A stretch of 64,000 nucleotides of DNA from DATJLY01 sp963729295 (GTDB lineage Bacteria; Pseudomonadota; Alphaproteobacteria; ATCC43930; CGMCC-115725), in NCBI GenBank assembly GCA_963729295.1, contig CAVSNJ010000025.1, forward strand, positions 124,001-188,000. Direction: 5' to 3'. Shown here piece by piece: positions 25,211 through 33,217 of this stretch. Under the pieces are notes generated by a model that was given only the letters and a program-made list of their open reading frames with translations, was not told the DNA's origin and did not search any database. The translations under genes and the position numbers were made by a program. Position 1 is the first letter of the stretch. Every line of letters starts with the position of its first letter.

Positions 25211-25640
25211 AGTCGATCACCGCCACGGCGTTGATCTCGACGAGGCAGCGCGGGTCGGTGGCAAGGCGCACGACCTGAACCGTGGTGGTGGCGGGCTTCG
25301 CTGCGCCAAAAAATTCGGCCCAGACGCGGTTCAAGGCGTCCTGATCGGTGAGATCGGTGACGAAGCGGTCGGCCGTGACGATGTCGGCGAAGGTCGCTCC
25401 GACCGAGTCGAGGCCGCGCTTCAGGTTCAAAAGCGCGGCGCGCGCCTGGCCTTCCATGTCGCGCGGCATCTTATCGAACTCTTCCGGCCGGTGCGGATGG
25501 TGGTGATAGACCGGCGCCGCGTTGACGCCGGCGAGATAGACGGTGGTACCGCCCCTCACCTTGATCGCCGGCGCATAGGGCATCCACATTTTCGGTGCAT
25601 CGGGCCAGTGCACGTGCTCGACGGTTTTGGACATCGTCAT
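25209..25640 (-). CDS. RidA/YjgF-family protein
   Basis: 143 residues. Family members hydrolyse reactive enamines/imines made by PLP enzymes or act in specific catabolic pathways. Visible: TTVYLAGVNAAPVYHHHPHR, GQARAALLNLKRGLDSVGA and the C-terminal LVEINAVAVID, whose Glu matches the conserved strand. The His-rich loop is unusual. Whether it keeps the catalytic Arg of true RidA is unclear: the C-terminal DPRCLVEINAV segment has an Arg at the expected region. ATG overlaps the adenylate cyclase stop (ATGA). Confidence 0.8.
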   Translation of the reverse strand: MTMSKTVEHVHWPDAPKMWMPYAPAIKVRGGTTVYLAGVNAAPVYHHHPHRPEEFDKMPRDMEGQARAALLNLKRGLDSVGATFADIVTADRFVTDLTDQDALNRVWAEFFGAAKPATTTVQVVRLATDPRCLVEINAVAVID

Positions 25641-27406
25641 TCCTCCGGCAACCCCAGCTCCGCGATCGCGCGGTAAAATTGTTCGTCGCGCTCGAGAATC
25701 TTGGGATCGACACTCTTGGGCAGCATGGCGCGCAGGGCTGCGACGCTGGTGAGCCACGGGAAGCCCTGCTGCGCCTTCGCAAGTTCCGTCCGCCCCGGGC
25801 CGAGCTTACCCTGGACCCCATAGATGCCGGCGAGCACTATCGCCACGGTCGCGAGCTGCGGATTGCTGGCCCGCGCCCGAAGCAGCCAAGACACGGCCTT
25901 TTCGTCGTCGCCCAGGTAGATGTGCGCAAGCCCGATGTCGAACTGCCAATTTGCGAGCTGCGGATCGCGTGGCGAAAGCCGCATCGCTTGTTCGTTGAGG
26001 CGAATCGTTTCCGTGGGCCGGCCAAGTATGGTTTCGAGGTCGCCGAGCGAGCCGTAAGCGGGCGCGAAATTGCGGTCGAGCGCGATTGCCTTCTCGAACG
26101 CGGCGGCGGCCTCCTCGTACCGTTTCGGACGCCGCAGCAGCAGACCCTGCACCCAATGCACTTGCGCCCGCTCGGGCGCGAGGACCATTGCCCGCGCGAC
26201 CAGCTCGCTTCCCTTCGCCAGATCATCGTCCGGACTCATGCTGAAGGCGGAATTGATCCCGCGGGCGTAGACATAGGCGAGGCCGATCATGGCATCGACC
26301 GCCGCGGCATCAAGCGCCAGAGCACGCTCAAAATGGCCACGCGCCTCGGCCAACGATTCACGCGAAGGCGGGCGATGCAATGCCGACCAGCCGCGCATCG
26401 TCAGATCGACGGCATCGGGATCGGTCGGCCGCTCCTTCAGCGAGCGGCGGCTTTCGGCGTCGATGAGCTGTGATCCGACCGCTCCGGCAATCCGGGCGGT
26501 GATTTCGTCCTGCACCTCCATGAGGTCGGCGCGGTCGCAATCGAAGCGCTCGGCGAAAAGATGCGCGCCGGTTTCGGCGTCGATGAGCTGCACATTGGCG
26601 CGCACCCGATTGCCGCCGCGCCGCACACTGCCTTCGAGCACGTAACGCACGCCGAGCTCGCGGCCCACGTCGCGCGCATTGACCGGCTTGCCCTTGTAGG
26701 TGAAGGCGGTGTTGCGGGCGATGACGAAGCTTTCGGGGATGCGCGAGAGATCGGTGGTGATGTCCTCGGTGATGCCGTCGGCGAAGTATTCGTCGGCGGC
26801 GTCGCCCGAGAGATTGCCGAGCGGCAGCACGACGATCGAGAGGCGCGGCGCGGCCTTTGTCGCGGGCGCGCGCGGTGCGGACGCCACGCTCACCCGATAG
26901 GCGCGGACCGGCCGCGCGATGTTCTTGAGGTTTTGCTCGCCCACGTCCTCGAAGCCGAAATCGAGCTTGTCCTGCACCTGCTCCATGGCCGAATGCGACA
27001 GGCAGATGCCGCCCGGCTCGGCAATTCCCTCGAGCCGCGCGGCGACGTTGACGCCGTCGCCCAACAGATCCTCGCCGTCGACCACAACGTCGCCGAGATT
27101 GATGCCGATCCGGAACTCGATGCGGCGCTCGGGCGGACGGCCCGCATTCCACGCGTCCATGCCGCGCTGCACCTCGACGGCGCAGCGCACGGCATCGACC
27201 ACGCTCGCGAACTCGATGAGGACGCCGTCGCCCATGGTCTTGAAGATGCGGCCGCGGTTCTTGGCGATCGCTGGACGAATGAGCTCGGCGCGCAAGGCGT
27301 CGAGGCGCGCCAACGTGCCTTCCTCGTCGGCGCCGACGAGGCGGCTATAGCCCACGACATCGGCCGCGAGGATCGCCGCGATCTTGCGGATGGCGTTGTC
27401 GGCCAA
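25637..27406 (-). CDS. Class III adenylate/guanylate cyclase with TolB-like and TPR region
   Basis: 589 residues. Residues ~8-170 form a class III cyclase catalytic domain: ILAADVVGYSRLVGADEEGT (first metal Asp), FKTMGDGVLIEF (second metal Asp) and a GDGVNVAARLEGIAEPGGIC segment with the Asn/Arg transition-state residues. The middle (VLPLGNLSGDAADEYFADGI, YVLEGSVRRGGNRVRANVQL) is the FlgO/TolB-N-like domain common in rhizobial cyclases. The rest is TPR-like helices. Alphaproteobacteria often have many such cytosolic cyclases of unknown signal. It appears to be co-transcribed with ridA. Confidence 0.88.
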   Translation of the reverse strand: MADNAIRKIAAILAADVVGYSRLVGADEEGTLARLDALRAELIRPAIAKNRGRIFKTMGDGVLIEFASVVDAVRCAVEVQRGMDAWNAGRPPERRIEFRIGINLGDVVVDGEDLLGDGVNVAARLEGIAEPGGICLSHSAMEQVQDKLDFGFEDVGEQNLKNIARPVRAYRVSVASAPRAPATKAAPRLSIVVLPLGNLSGDAADEYFADGITEDITTDLSRIPESFVIARNTAFTYKGKPVNARDVGRELGVRYVLEGSVRRGGNRVRANVQLIDAETGAHLFAERFDCDRADLMEVQDEITARIAGAVGSQLIDAESRRSLKERPTDPDAVDLTMRGWSALHRPPSRESLAEARGHFERALALDAAAVDAMIGLAYVYARGINSAFSMSPDDDLAKGSELVARAMVLAPERAQVHWVQGLLLRRPKRYEEAAAAFEKAIALDRNFAPAYGSLGDLETILGRPTETIRLNEQAMRLSPRDPQLANWQFDIGLAHIYLGDDEKAVSWLLRARASNPQLATVAIVLAGIYGVQGKLGPGRTELAKAQQGFPWLTSVAALRAMLPKSVDPKILERDEQFYRAIAELGLPEE

Positions 27407-27449
27407 ACCCGCCTCCCCTTTGCCGGCCAGTGTAGCAAGGGGCGCGGAC

Positions 27450-28415
27450 TTACGCCCTGACTTCCTGGCGCTGGAAGACGACGTAGGCGATGACGAAGAG
27501 GATGATCGCGCCGGCGACGAGCCCGGTCACTTCCGGCCAGACGAGGAGAAGGCTTTGCGTCAAGGGCAACGGTGTCCCCATCACCGCGCCTTCGAGCTGC
27601 GACATGAACACCAATCCCAGGGCGCGGGTCGCCGGATGGAGAATGCCGAGCACGGATTCGCCGAAGAGCGTGCTCGGCGACAGCCGCGAGAGGGTCTGCT
27701 GGAGCTGGAGCTGATCGGGGTTGGGCTGGCCGAACACCATCTGCATGACGGTCGGCGGATAGACCTCGGTGCTGACGAATTGCACCACCTGCGGCCACAG
27801 CACGCTGACGAGGAGCCAGATGCCGAGCGCGGTCAGGGCCGAGGTCGCGGGCGAGCGGAACAGGACCGAGCACAACATGGCGACGGCGAGCCAGACGCCG
27901 CCATAGGCGATGGCGACGACGAGGAAAGCCAGGCCGCGCAGCACCTCCTCGCCCGAGGGCGGCACGCCCAGTGTCACGAGCCCGAGCCCCATGATGAGGA
28001 GCCAGAGCGTGAAGAGCGCGACCGCGATGGCGGCGAGCCCGGAAAGGAATTTGCCGAGCAGCAGCGCGTCGCGATAGATCGGCTGCGCCAGGATGCGCGA
28101 CAGCGTGCGGCGGTTGAACTCGCCGTTGACGCTGTCGAACGCGAGCGCAATCGCGATGAGCGGCACGAGAAAATCCAGGACCAGCACGAAGGACGGCAGG
28201 GGCTCACGCGCCTCGGTGAAGAGGCGCAGGAATAGGAACGGGTCCTGCCCCGTCGTCGTCTTCAGGTCCTGGATCGCGGTATAGACGGCGCCGGCGCCGG
28301 TGAGGATGACGAGCCACTCGAGCACGTGGACGCGCGCGCCGCCGAGGTGGTCGGCGAATTCCTTGAGGAAGACCGTGCCCGTGCCCTTGAAGGCCGAGCC
28401 GCTACGCCGTGCCAT
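27450..28415 (-). CDS. ABC-2 type transporter permease
   Basis: 321 residues, about six transmembrane helices in the ABC-2/NosY pattern: an N-terminal amphipathic start (FLKEFADHLGGARVHVLEWL), a long external loop, FVLVLDFLVPLIAIALAF with the conserved FNRRTLSRILAQPIYRDALLLGK cytoplasmic segment (shown as two parts in the family), and a final helix GLVAGAIILFVIAYVVF. With the ATPase just upstream and the NEW3 protein it forms an export or membrane-remodelling system of unknown substrate. It overlaps the ATPase gene by 14 nt. Confidence 0.87.
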   Translation of the reverse strand: MARRSGSAFKGTGTVFLKEFADHLGGARVHVLEWLVILTGAGAVYTAIQDLKTTTGQDPFLFLRLFTEAREPLPSFVLVLDFLVPLIAIALAFDSVNGEFNRRTLSRILAQPIYRDALLLGKFLSGLAAIAVALFTLWLLIMGLGLVTLGVPPSGEEVLRGLAFLVVAIAYGGVWLAVAMLCSVLFRSPATSALTALGIWLLVSVLWPQVVQFVSTEVYPPTVMQMVFGQPNPDQLQLQQTLSRLSPSTLFGESVLGILHPATRALGLVFMSQLEGAVMGTPLPLTQSLLLVWPEVTGLVAGAIILFVIAYVVFQRQEVRA

Positions 28416-29337
28416 GGGCGCGTCCCTCGAAATAATGGCGATAGACCGTGTCGAGGCTCGGCTCCAGATCGGCGAGGCGCAGCAGCGCCGCGCCCGAGGC
28501 TACGACGGCGCGGGCCAGATCGGCGCGGATGTCGCGCTCGGCAAGGACGCGGAAGGCGCGGCCCTCGCGCGTCACTTTCTGCGCCCCCGGCACCGCGGCA
28601 AGCACGCGTTCGATCTCGCCCTGGGCCTCGACCTCGTAGATGTAGCCGCCGCCGAGGACGCGCTGCGCCAGCTCCGGCACCGTGCCTTCGAGCACGATAT
28701 GGCCTTCATTGAAGAGCGCAACGCGGTCGCACACCGCCTGCACGCGGTCGAGGAGATGCGAGGAGATGAGAACGGCGGTGCCGTCCTTCTTCATGCCGCG
28801 GATCATGTCCAGGAGCTCGAACGTCGCCTCGGGATCGAGACCCGAGGTGGGCTCGTCGAGGATGGCCACCTCGGCGCCCTTCATCAGCACCTCGGCAAGC
28901 CCGAGGCGCTGTTTCATGCCGCGCGAGTATGTGGCGACGCGGTGATCGGCGACCGCGGCGAGCCCGACGCGCTCCAACGACGTGGCGATGCGGCGGCCGG
29001 ATTCGGCGCGCGAGAAGCCGGCAAGCCGCGCGGTATAACTGAGGTTCTGCCGCGCGCTCAGGTTGTCGTAGAAGCCGACGCTGTCCGGCAGGTAGCCGAC
29101 GCGGCGCTTCACCTCCAGCGGATCGCGCATCGGATTGAAGCCGCCGACGTCGATCGTGCCCTCGCTCACTTCGGTCAGGCCCAAGAGCATCAGGATCGTC
29201 GTCGTCTTGCCGGCGCCGTTGGGGCCGAGCAGGCCGAAGATCTCGCCGCGCCGGATCGAAAGCTCAATGCCGTCGACGGCGGCGACCGTGCCGTAGCGCT
29301 TTCTCAGGCCCGACGCGCGGATGACGATGTCGTTCAT
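28402..29337 (-). CDS. ABC transporter ATP-binding protein (CcmA/NosF type)
   Basis: 311 residues. Walker A LLGPNGAGKTTTILMLLG, signature YSRGMKQRLGLAEVLMKG, Walker B EVAILDEPTSGLDPEA and the switch His in LISSHLLDRV are complete. The C-terminal ~80 residues form the extra domain usual in exporter ATPases of this type. ATG at 29337 overlaps the NEW3 gene stop (ATGA), choosing this start over a longer upstream reading. Confidence 0.92.
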   Translation of the reverse strand: MNDIVIRASGLRKRYGTVAAVDGIELSIRRGEIFGLLGPNGAGKTTTILMLLGLTEVSEGTIDVGGFNPMRDPLEVKRRVGYLPDSVGFYDNLSARQNLSYTARLAGFSRAESGRRIATSLERVGLAAVADHRVATYSRGMKQRLGLAEVLMKGAEVAILDEPTSGLDPEATFELLDMIRGMKKDGTAVLISSHLLDRVQAVCDRVALFNEGHIVLEGTVPELAQRVLGGGYIYEVEAQGEIERVLAAVPGAQKVTREGRAFRVLAERDIRADLARAVVASGAALLRLADLEPSLDTVYRHYFEGRAHGTA

Positions 29338-30509
29338 CGCCGCCCGAAGCGCGCCACCGCGCCGATCAGCACGAGGAACGCGATGGCGATGATGCCGACA
29401 CCGACGATCCCCCACATGCTCGAGGTCGCGACCGTGATGCGGAAGTCGGACGAGCTCGAATCGCCGTTGCCGTTGGCGCGGAACGTCGTCATGTAGTCGC
29501 CGGCGATCGCCTTCGCCGACGGCGTCAGCAGCGCCTGCACGTCCTGCTTCTGGTTGGGGGCGAGCGTCTCGATCTTGTCGGGCTGGAACGTGACCTTCCA
29601 ATCGGACGGCGGCGAGGCGGTGAGCGACACGTCGTTGGCGGGCGCGCTGCCAGTATTTTCGACGGTGAGCTTGATCGGCGTCGCCGTGCCCGCCTCGGCC
29701 TCGGCGTTGAGACGGTCGTCCTCGCCCGACAGCTTGAGCTTCGGCTGGCCGGTGATGTCCATCTGCATCTGCGTCGCGGCCGAGGCGCCTTCGGACGAGG
29801 CCTGGACCGCAATCGGATAGTTCCCGGCGGTGACGTTCGACGGCGGCGTCACCTTGACCTTGAGGTCCTTGTCCTTCCCCGCCTCGATCGGGATCGAGCT
29901 CAGCTCCTGCGTGCCGTAGGCTTCCATGAACGAGGTCTGGAATCCTTGCGGCGCCTGCGCGACAAGCTTGACCAGAAGGTCCTTGTCGCTCTGGTTCGTG
30001 ACGGTGAACTGATACTCGAAGCTCGTGGTCGGCGTGCCGTTGAGCGAGGGGAGCTTAGCCTTGATGGCGAGCTGCGCCGGCAAATCCTCGCCGGTGGTGA
30101 TGTCGATCGGCAGATCGGCACCGGCGCCGGCGCCCTTGGCATGGACGACGAGATGCTGCGTCCCGGCGGGCGCGTTGGCCGGCACGTCGACGCGCAGATT
30201 GACGGCGACGTTCTCGTTGGTGGCCGGCATCGCTGCGGTCACGGGCGTGCTGCCGCCGAGCAGAACCACGTTCCAGCCTTTGGGCGCACCATCGACGCTC
30301 AAGACAACCCGCTGCGGCGGCAGATCGTAGTTCTGCAGCTTCATCTTGATGGTGGTGGTCTCGCCGACGCGGGCCGCGACCGAGGGATAGTCGGTCGTGA
30401 GGAAGAGGCCCTTGACGTGCGCCGATGCTCCGGGCGGCTCGTCGGCGGCAAACGTTGCGGGCGCCGCAAGGAGCGCGAACAGAGCGGCAATCCAGAATGC
30501 GCGATGCAT
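29334..30509 (-). CDS. Membrane-anchored NEW3-repeat (Ig-like) exported protein
   Basis: 391 residues. Sec signal peptide AFWIAALFALLAAPATFAAD, then about 330 residues of three Ig-like NEW3 (NPCBM-associated) repeats, each with a LRV/KVKV-type strand followed by PAGxxxxxV or AGNYPIAV; the third reads LTVENTGSAPANDVSLTASP. One C-terminal TM helix (IVGVGIIAIAFLVLIGAVA) followed by RFGRR anchors it, so the repeats face the periplasm. First gene of the exporter operon; its partners are the ABC ATPase and permease. Substrate unknown. Confidence 0.82.
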   Translation of the reverse strand: MHRAFWIAALFALLAAPATFAADEPPGASAHVKGLFLTTDYPSVAARVGETTTIKMKLQNYDLPPQRVVLSVDGAPKGWNVVLLGGSTPVTAAMPATNENVAVNLRVDVPANAPAGTQHLVVHAKGAGAGADLPIDITTGEDLPAQLAIKAKLPSLNGTPTTSFEYQFTVTNQSDKDLLVKLVAQAPQGFQTSFMEAYGTQELSSIPIEAGKDKDLKVKVTPPSNVTAGNYPIAVQASSEGASAATQMQMDITGQPKLKLSGEDDRLNAEAEAGTATPIKLTVENTGSAPANDVSLTASPPSDWKVTFQPDKIETLAPNQKQDVQALLTPSAKAIAGDYMTTFRANGNGDSSSSDFRITVATSSMWGIVGVGIIAIAFLVLIGAVARFGRR

Positions 30510-30597
30510 CGTGGCGATTCTCCCTCATGCTTCCCGGGGACAGTTGGCACGTTCTCGTGCAGCCGCGATTTTTGGCCCGAGTTCGGCGGCGCGATAC

Positions 30598-30615
30598 GTT
30601 AGCGCAGGGTTAGCG
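30598..30615. promoter_or_regulatory. GTTAGCG direct repeat upstream of the NEW3 gene
   Basis: GTTAGCG at 30598-30604 and again at 30609-30615: two identical heptamers 11 bp apart, one helical turn, about 90 nt before the NEW3 start. This spacing (TTAG-N7-TTAG) is that of CtrA-type tandem half-sites but the sequence deviates from TTAA. It lies in the 148-nt gap before the flavin monooxygenase stop. Possible operator; no further support. Confidence 0.3.
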
Positions 30616-30657
30616 CCCCGCAACAGTTAAAAACCTGTAAGACTTTAGCCCGGGACT

Positions 30658-31833
30658 TCAGAGCGGGAAATCGGGCGCGAGGCCAAGCGCCACACGGCCA
30701 TAGATGCCGCCGTTCAGATCCCAGCTCACGCCGATATGGCCGTTCGCGGCATGAACATCGCGCAGCGCGCGCTGCAAGGGATGGGTCTCGTGGATGGCGC
30801 TGCCGCCCGCGCCGGCGAACACGATGTCGACGGCCCGCGCGGCAAGCTGCGCCGCATAGGCGCCGTCGCGGCGCCAGCGCGCCCGGTCGATGAGCGGCGG
30901 CGCAAGCCCCTGCTCGGCAAGCGCCATCGCCTCGTCGCAATCCTTGAGCGCCACCGTCATTGCCGCATCGACCAAAGTCGCGGCTTCCGCCAATCGCATC
31001 TGCAAGGTCGCAAGCTCGGCCAGCGCCTTGCCGGAATACGTGGCGGCGCGCGCCCGCACGGACTGGGCAAAGTCGCGCACCGCGCCTTCGGCGATGCCGA
31101 GCGGCGTCCCCGCGTTGACGAAGGAGAAGATCGAATACCAGGCGAGGCGATAGAGCGGCCCCGGATTGACGGCGCTGCCGGGATGCGGGGCCCCGTTCCC
31201 GATGGCGACCGGAACGGCGCGGTGCGCCGGCACGAAGGCGCCCGCGACCGTCACGTCCTTGCTGCCGGTGCCGGCGAGGCCCATCGCCTGCCACGTGTCG
31301 ATGACGCCGTAATCGGCGAGCGGCACGAGAAAGAGATGCGGCTCGGGCGCCGCGCCCTCCTGCGCCGCGACGCGGCCGCCGAGCATGACCCAGCTCACCG
31401 GATCGATGCCGCTCGAGAACGGCCAGCGGCCCTTGATGCGCCAGCCGCCCTCGACCCGCGTCACCTCGCCCTCGGCCATCACGAGGCCCGAACCGATCAG
31501 CGCTTCGGGATCGGCGCCCCAGATCTCGTCTTGCGCCGCGGGCGGCCAGTAGCCGAGCATCCAATTGTGGCTGACGAGGTTGTTGTAGACCCACGAGGTC
31601 GAAGCGCAACCGCTCGCCAGGATCGCGCCGAGCTCGACATAGCCCCGCGCCGGAATCTCGCCGCCGCCATAGCGTGCCGGGCGAAAGGCCGCCCACAGGC
31701 CGGCAGCGCGCAGATCGGCGATCGTCTCGTCGGGAATGCGGCGCAAGGCTTCGGCGCGCTGCGCGCGCTCGCGCAACACCGGCACGAGCGCCCGCGCCCG
31801 CGCCACCATCTCCTCGTACCGGGGCGCCGCCAT
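30658..31833 (-). CDS. Group D flavin-dependent monooxygenase (HpaB-C2/HsaA-like, acyl-CoA dehydrogenase fold)
   Basis: 391 residues. The N-terminal RRIPDETIADLRAAGLWAAF, ARYGGGEIPARGYVELGAIL and ASTSWVYNNLVSHNWMLGYW segments are typical of the oxygenase component of two-component aromatic hydroxylases (p-hydroxyphenylacetate 3-hydroxylase C2, HsaA), and the C-terminal FAGAGGSAIHETHPLQRALR is the flavin-site helix. No acyl-CoA dehydrogenase catalytic Glu motif is evident. Such enzymes need a separate flavin reductase, which is not adjacent. Substrate unknown; an aromatic or heterocycle is expected from the family. Confidence 0.75.
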   Translation of the reverse strand: MAAPRYEEMVARARALVPVLRERAQRAEALRRIPDETIADLRAAGLWAAFRPARYGGGEIPARGYVELGAILASGCASTSWVYNNLVSHNWMLGYWPPAAQDEIWGADPEALIGSGLVMAEGEVTRVEGGWRIKGRWPFSSGIDPVSWVMLGGRVAAQEGAAPEPHLFLVPLADYGVIDTWQAMGLAGTGSKDVTVAGAFVPAHRAVPVAIGNGAPHPGSAVNPGPLYRLAWYSIFSFVNAGTPLGIAEGAVRDFAQSVRARAATYSGKALAELATLQMRLAEAATLVDAAMTVALKDCDEAMALAEQGLAPPLIDRARWRRDGAYAAQLAARAVDIVFAGAGGSAIHETHPLQRALRDVHAANGHIGVSWDLNGGIYGRVALGLAPDFPL

Positions 31834-31878
31834 GCCTCCCTATCGCTTGCCGGGGAAGCGCCTGTCAACCGGGCGTCG

Positions 31879-31893
31879 TTAACTCAATCTTTA
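31879..31893. promoter_or_regulatory. CtrA-like box (TTAA-N7-TTTA)
   Basis: TTAACTCAATCTTTA, one base from the CtrA consensus TTAA-N7-TTAA, followed by CC. It lies 46 nt upstream of the monooxygenase ATG (minus) and about 80 nt upstream of the small plus-strand ORF. The same TTAA-N7-TTTACC pattern recurs upstream of cheY. Confidence 0.35.
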
Positions 31894-31974
31894 CCATGAC
31901 GGCCATTTCATGGTGCGAGCACCTTTCCCCGACCCGCAGCACCTTTTCATTCGTTCGATCGCTCGGGGATTCAA

Positions 31975-32130
31975 ATGAACCATTGGCTATTGGCAATCGC
32001 CTGGGGCACCGCGCTCGCGAGCCTCTATCTCGTCGCCGACATGATCATGACGGACTTCGTCTGCCGCAGGGCCGAACGGGTCGCACTGCGCCGCCCCGTC
32101 GGCGCGGACGCAAGGTTCAGGCGGCGCTGA
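31975..32130 (+). CDS. Possible small single-span membrane protein (51 aa)
   Basis: ATG at 31975 with GGGGAT 5-7 nt upstream opens a 51-codon frame. It begins with a hydrophobic helix (LLAIAWGTALASLYLVADMI) and ends in an Arg-rich tail, a layout typical of real small inner-membrane proteins with positive-inside orientation. Its last 14 nt overlap the end of cheY on the other strand. I know no family for it. It could be chance coding in a GC-rich gap. Confidence 0.35.
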   Translation: MNHWLLAIAWGTALASLYLVADMIMTDFVCRRAERVALRRPVGADARFRRR

Positions 32131-32500
32131 GCACCGTATCGATCTTCTTGCGCAGCGTCTCGGCCGTGAACGGCTTGACGATGTAGAAATTGACGCCCGC
32201 CGCTTTGGCGGCGATCACGTCCTTCGTCTCGTTGGCGGCCGTGACCATGATGAACGGCATGTCGTGGAATTGCGCGTCGGCGCGTAGTTCGCGCAACAGG
32301 TCGAGGCCCGACATCGGATTCATGTTCCAATCGGAGATGACGAGATCGAAGCTCTTCTCGTGCAGCTTCTTCAACGCACTCTCGCCGTCTTCGGCCTCTT
32401 CGATGTTCTTGAAGCCGATCTGGCCGAGCAGATTGCGCATGATGCGCCGCATCGTGCTGTAATCGTCGACGATCAGAACGGTTCGCTCGTCCTGCCGCAT
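32117..32500 (-). CDS. cheY: CheY-family single-domain response regulator
   Basis: 127 residues, receiver domain only. Acidic pocket in VLIVDDYSTMRRIMRNLL, phospho-Asp in LVISDWNMNPMSGLDLL, the signalling Thr in FIMVTAANE and Lys in YIVKPF. The FKNIEEAEDGESALKKL stretch is close to chemotaxis CheY, so it probably binds the flagellar switch. No che or flagellar genes are nearby, so it is an orphan. A CtrA-like box lies 63 nt upstream of its start. Confidence 0.88.
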   Translation of the reverse strand: MRQDERTVLIVDDYSTMRRIMRNLLGQIGFKNIEEAEDGESALKKLHEKSFDLVISDWNMNPMSGLDLLRELRADAQFHDMPFIMVTAANETKDVIAAKAAGVNFYIVKPFTAETLRKKIDTVLSAA

Positions 32501-32562
32501 CTCACTCGCCTCCCGAACTGGTCAAGGCTGAGCGAGCCTAGCAGGCGCCTGTTGCGCGGACG

Positions 32563-32577
32563 TTAACGGGCGATTTA
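32563..32577 (-). promoter_or_regulatory. CtrA-like box upstream of cheY
   Basis: TTAACGGGCGATTTA (TTAA-N7-TTTA) followed by CC, 63 nt before the cheY ATG. CtrA commonly drives motility genes in alphaproteobacteria and this window also carries a DivL-like kinase of the CtrA pathway. One base differs from the consensus second half-site. Confidence 0.4.
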
Positions 32578-32607
32578 CCGGGTCTTCATCGTCGCTTTAC
32601 CGGGCCT

Positions 32608-33150
32608 TCACCATGGCACCGGCCAGGACAGCACCAGCAGAAGCTGCTCGGTGCCGGGATTGAGCTTGGTGAGGCCGGCATTCGAGATATGGTCGAAAGC
32701 GATGCCGAGCCGCGCGGCGTTGTCGAAGCGGTAGGCGAGCTCGAGCCCGGTCTTGAATTCGATCGGCGAGCCGAGCGCCTTGCCGTTGCCGCGGTCGTAC
32801 CAGCCGACCGCCGCGTTGGGCGTCACCGCATAATGGTCGAGGAAGACGAAATCGAGGCGGAAGCCGCCATAGACGTAGACTTGGCTCCGGCTCGTGCCGA
32901 ACGCGCCGATCATCGGCTTCACGAAATAATATCCCTCGGCAAAGCGGTATTCGCCGCGGAACTCGGCGGCCGGCTCCTTGTGGTCGAAATCGACGTCGCC
33001 AACGCCGAGCGCGATGAGCGAGGGATCGCTGGCGGGGCTCGTGAGGTCGGCCATGTCGGCGCGCGCGGCGGGTACGGCAAGAAGCGCACCCGCAGCCGCG
33101 AGAACCGCGCCAAGGTACTTCGCGCAGACCATACCCATTCCCCCTCGCAC
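32608..33150 (-). CDS. PagL-like lipid A 3-O-deacylase (acyloxyacyl hydrolase family)
   Basis: 180 residues: signal peptide (YLGAVLAAAGALLAVPAARA) and an eight-strand outer-membrane beta barrel ending in the aromatic LVLSWPVPW. The C-terminal DHISNAGLTKLNPGTEQ holds His154, Ser156 and Glu168. The Ser-to-Glu spacing of 12 equals that of the PagL triad (His126, Ser128, Glu140). It would remove the 3-O-acyl chain of lipid A in the outer membrane, altering envelope and immune recognition. Start among ATGs at 33150, 33138 and 33132 is uncertain. Confidence 0.75.
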   Translation of the reverse strand: MRGGMGMVCAKYLGAVLAAAGALLAVPAARADMADLTSPASDPSLIALGVGDVDFDHKEPAAEFRGEYRFAEGYYFVKPMIGAFGTSRSQVYVYGGFRLDFVFLDHYAVTPNAAVGWYDRGNGKALGSPIEFKTGLELAYRFDNAARLGIAFDHISNAGLTKLNPGTEQLLLVLSWPVPW

Positions 33151-33217
33151 GCCCCACTTTTCAACATCTTGAAGGCGGCCGGCGTTTCTGGCAAGCGCTC
33201 AGCCGATTCGGGGCCCC

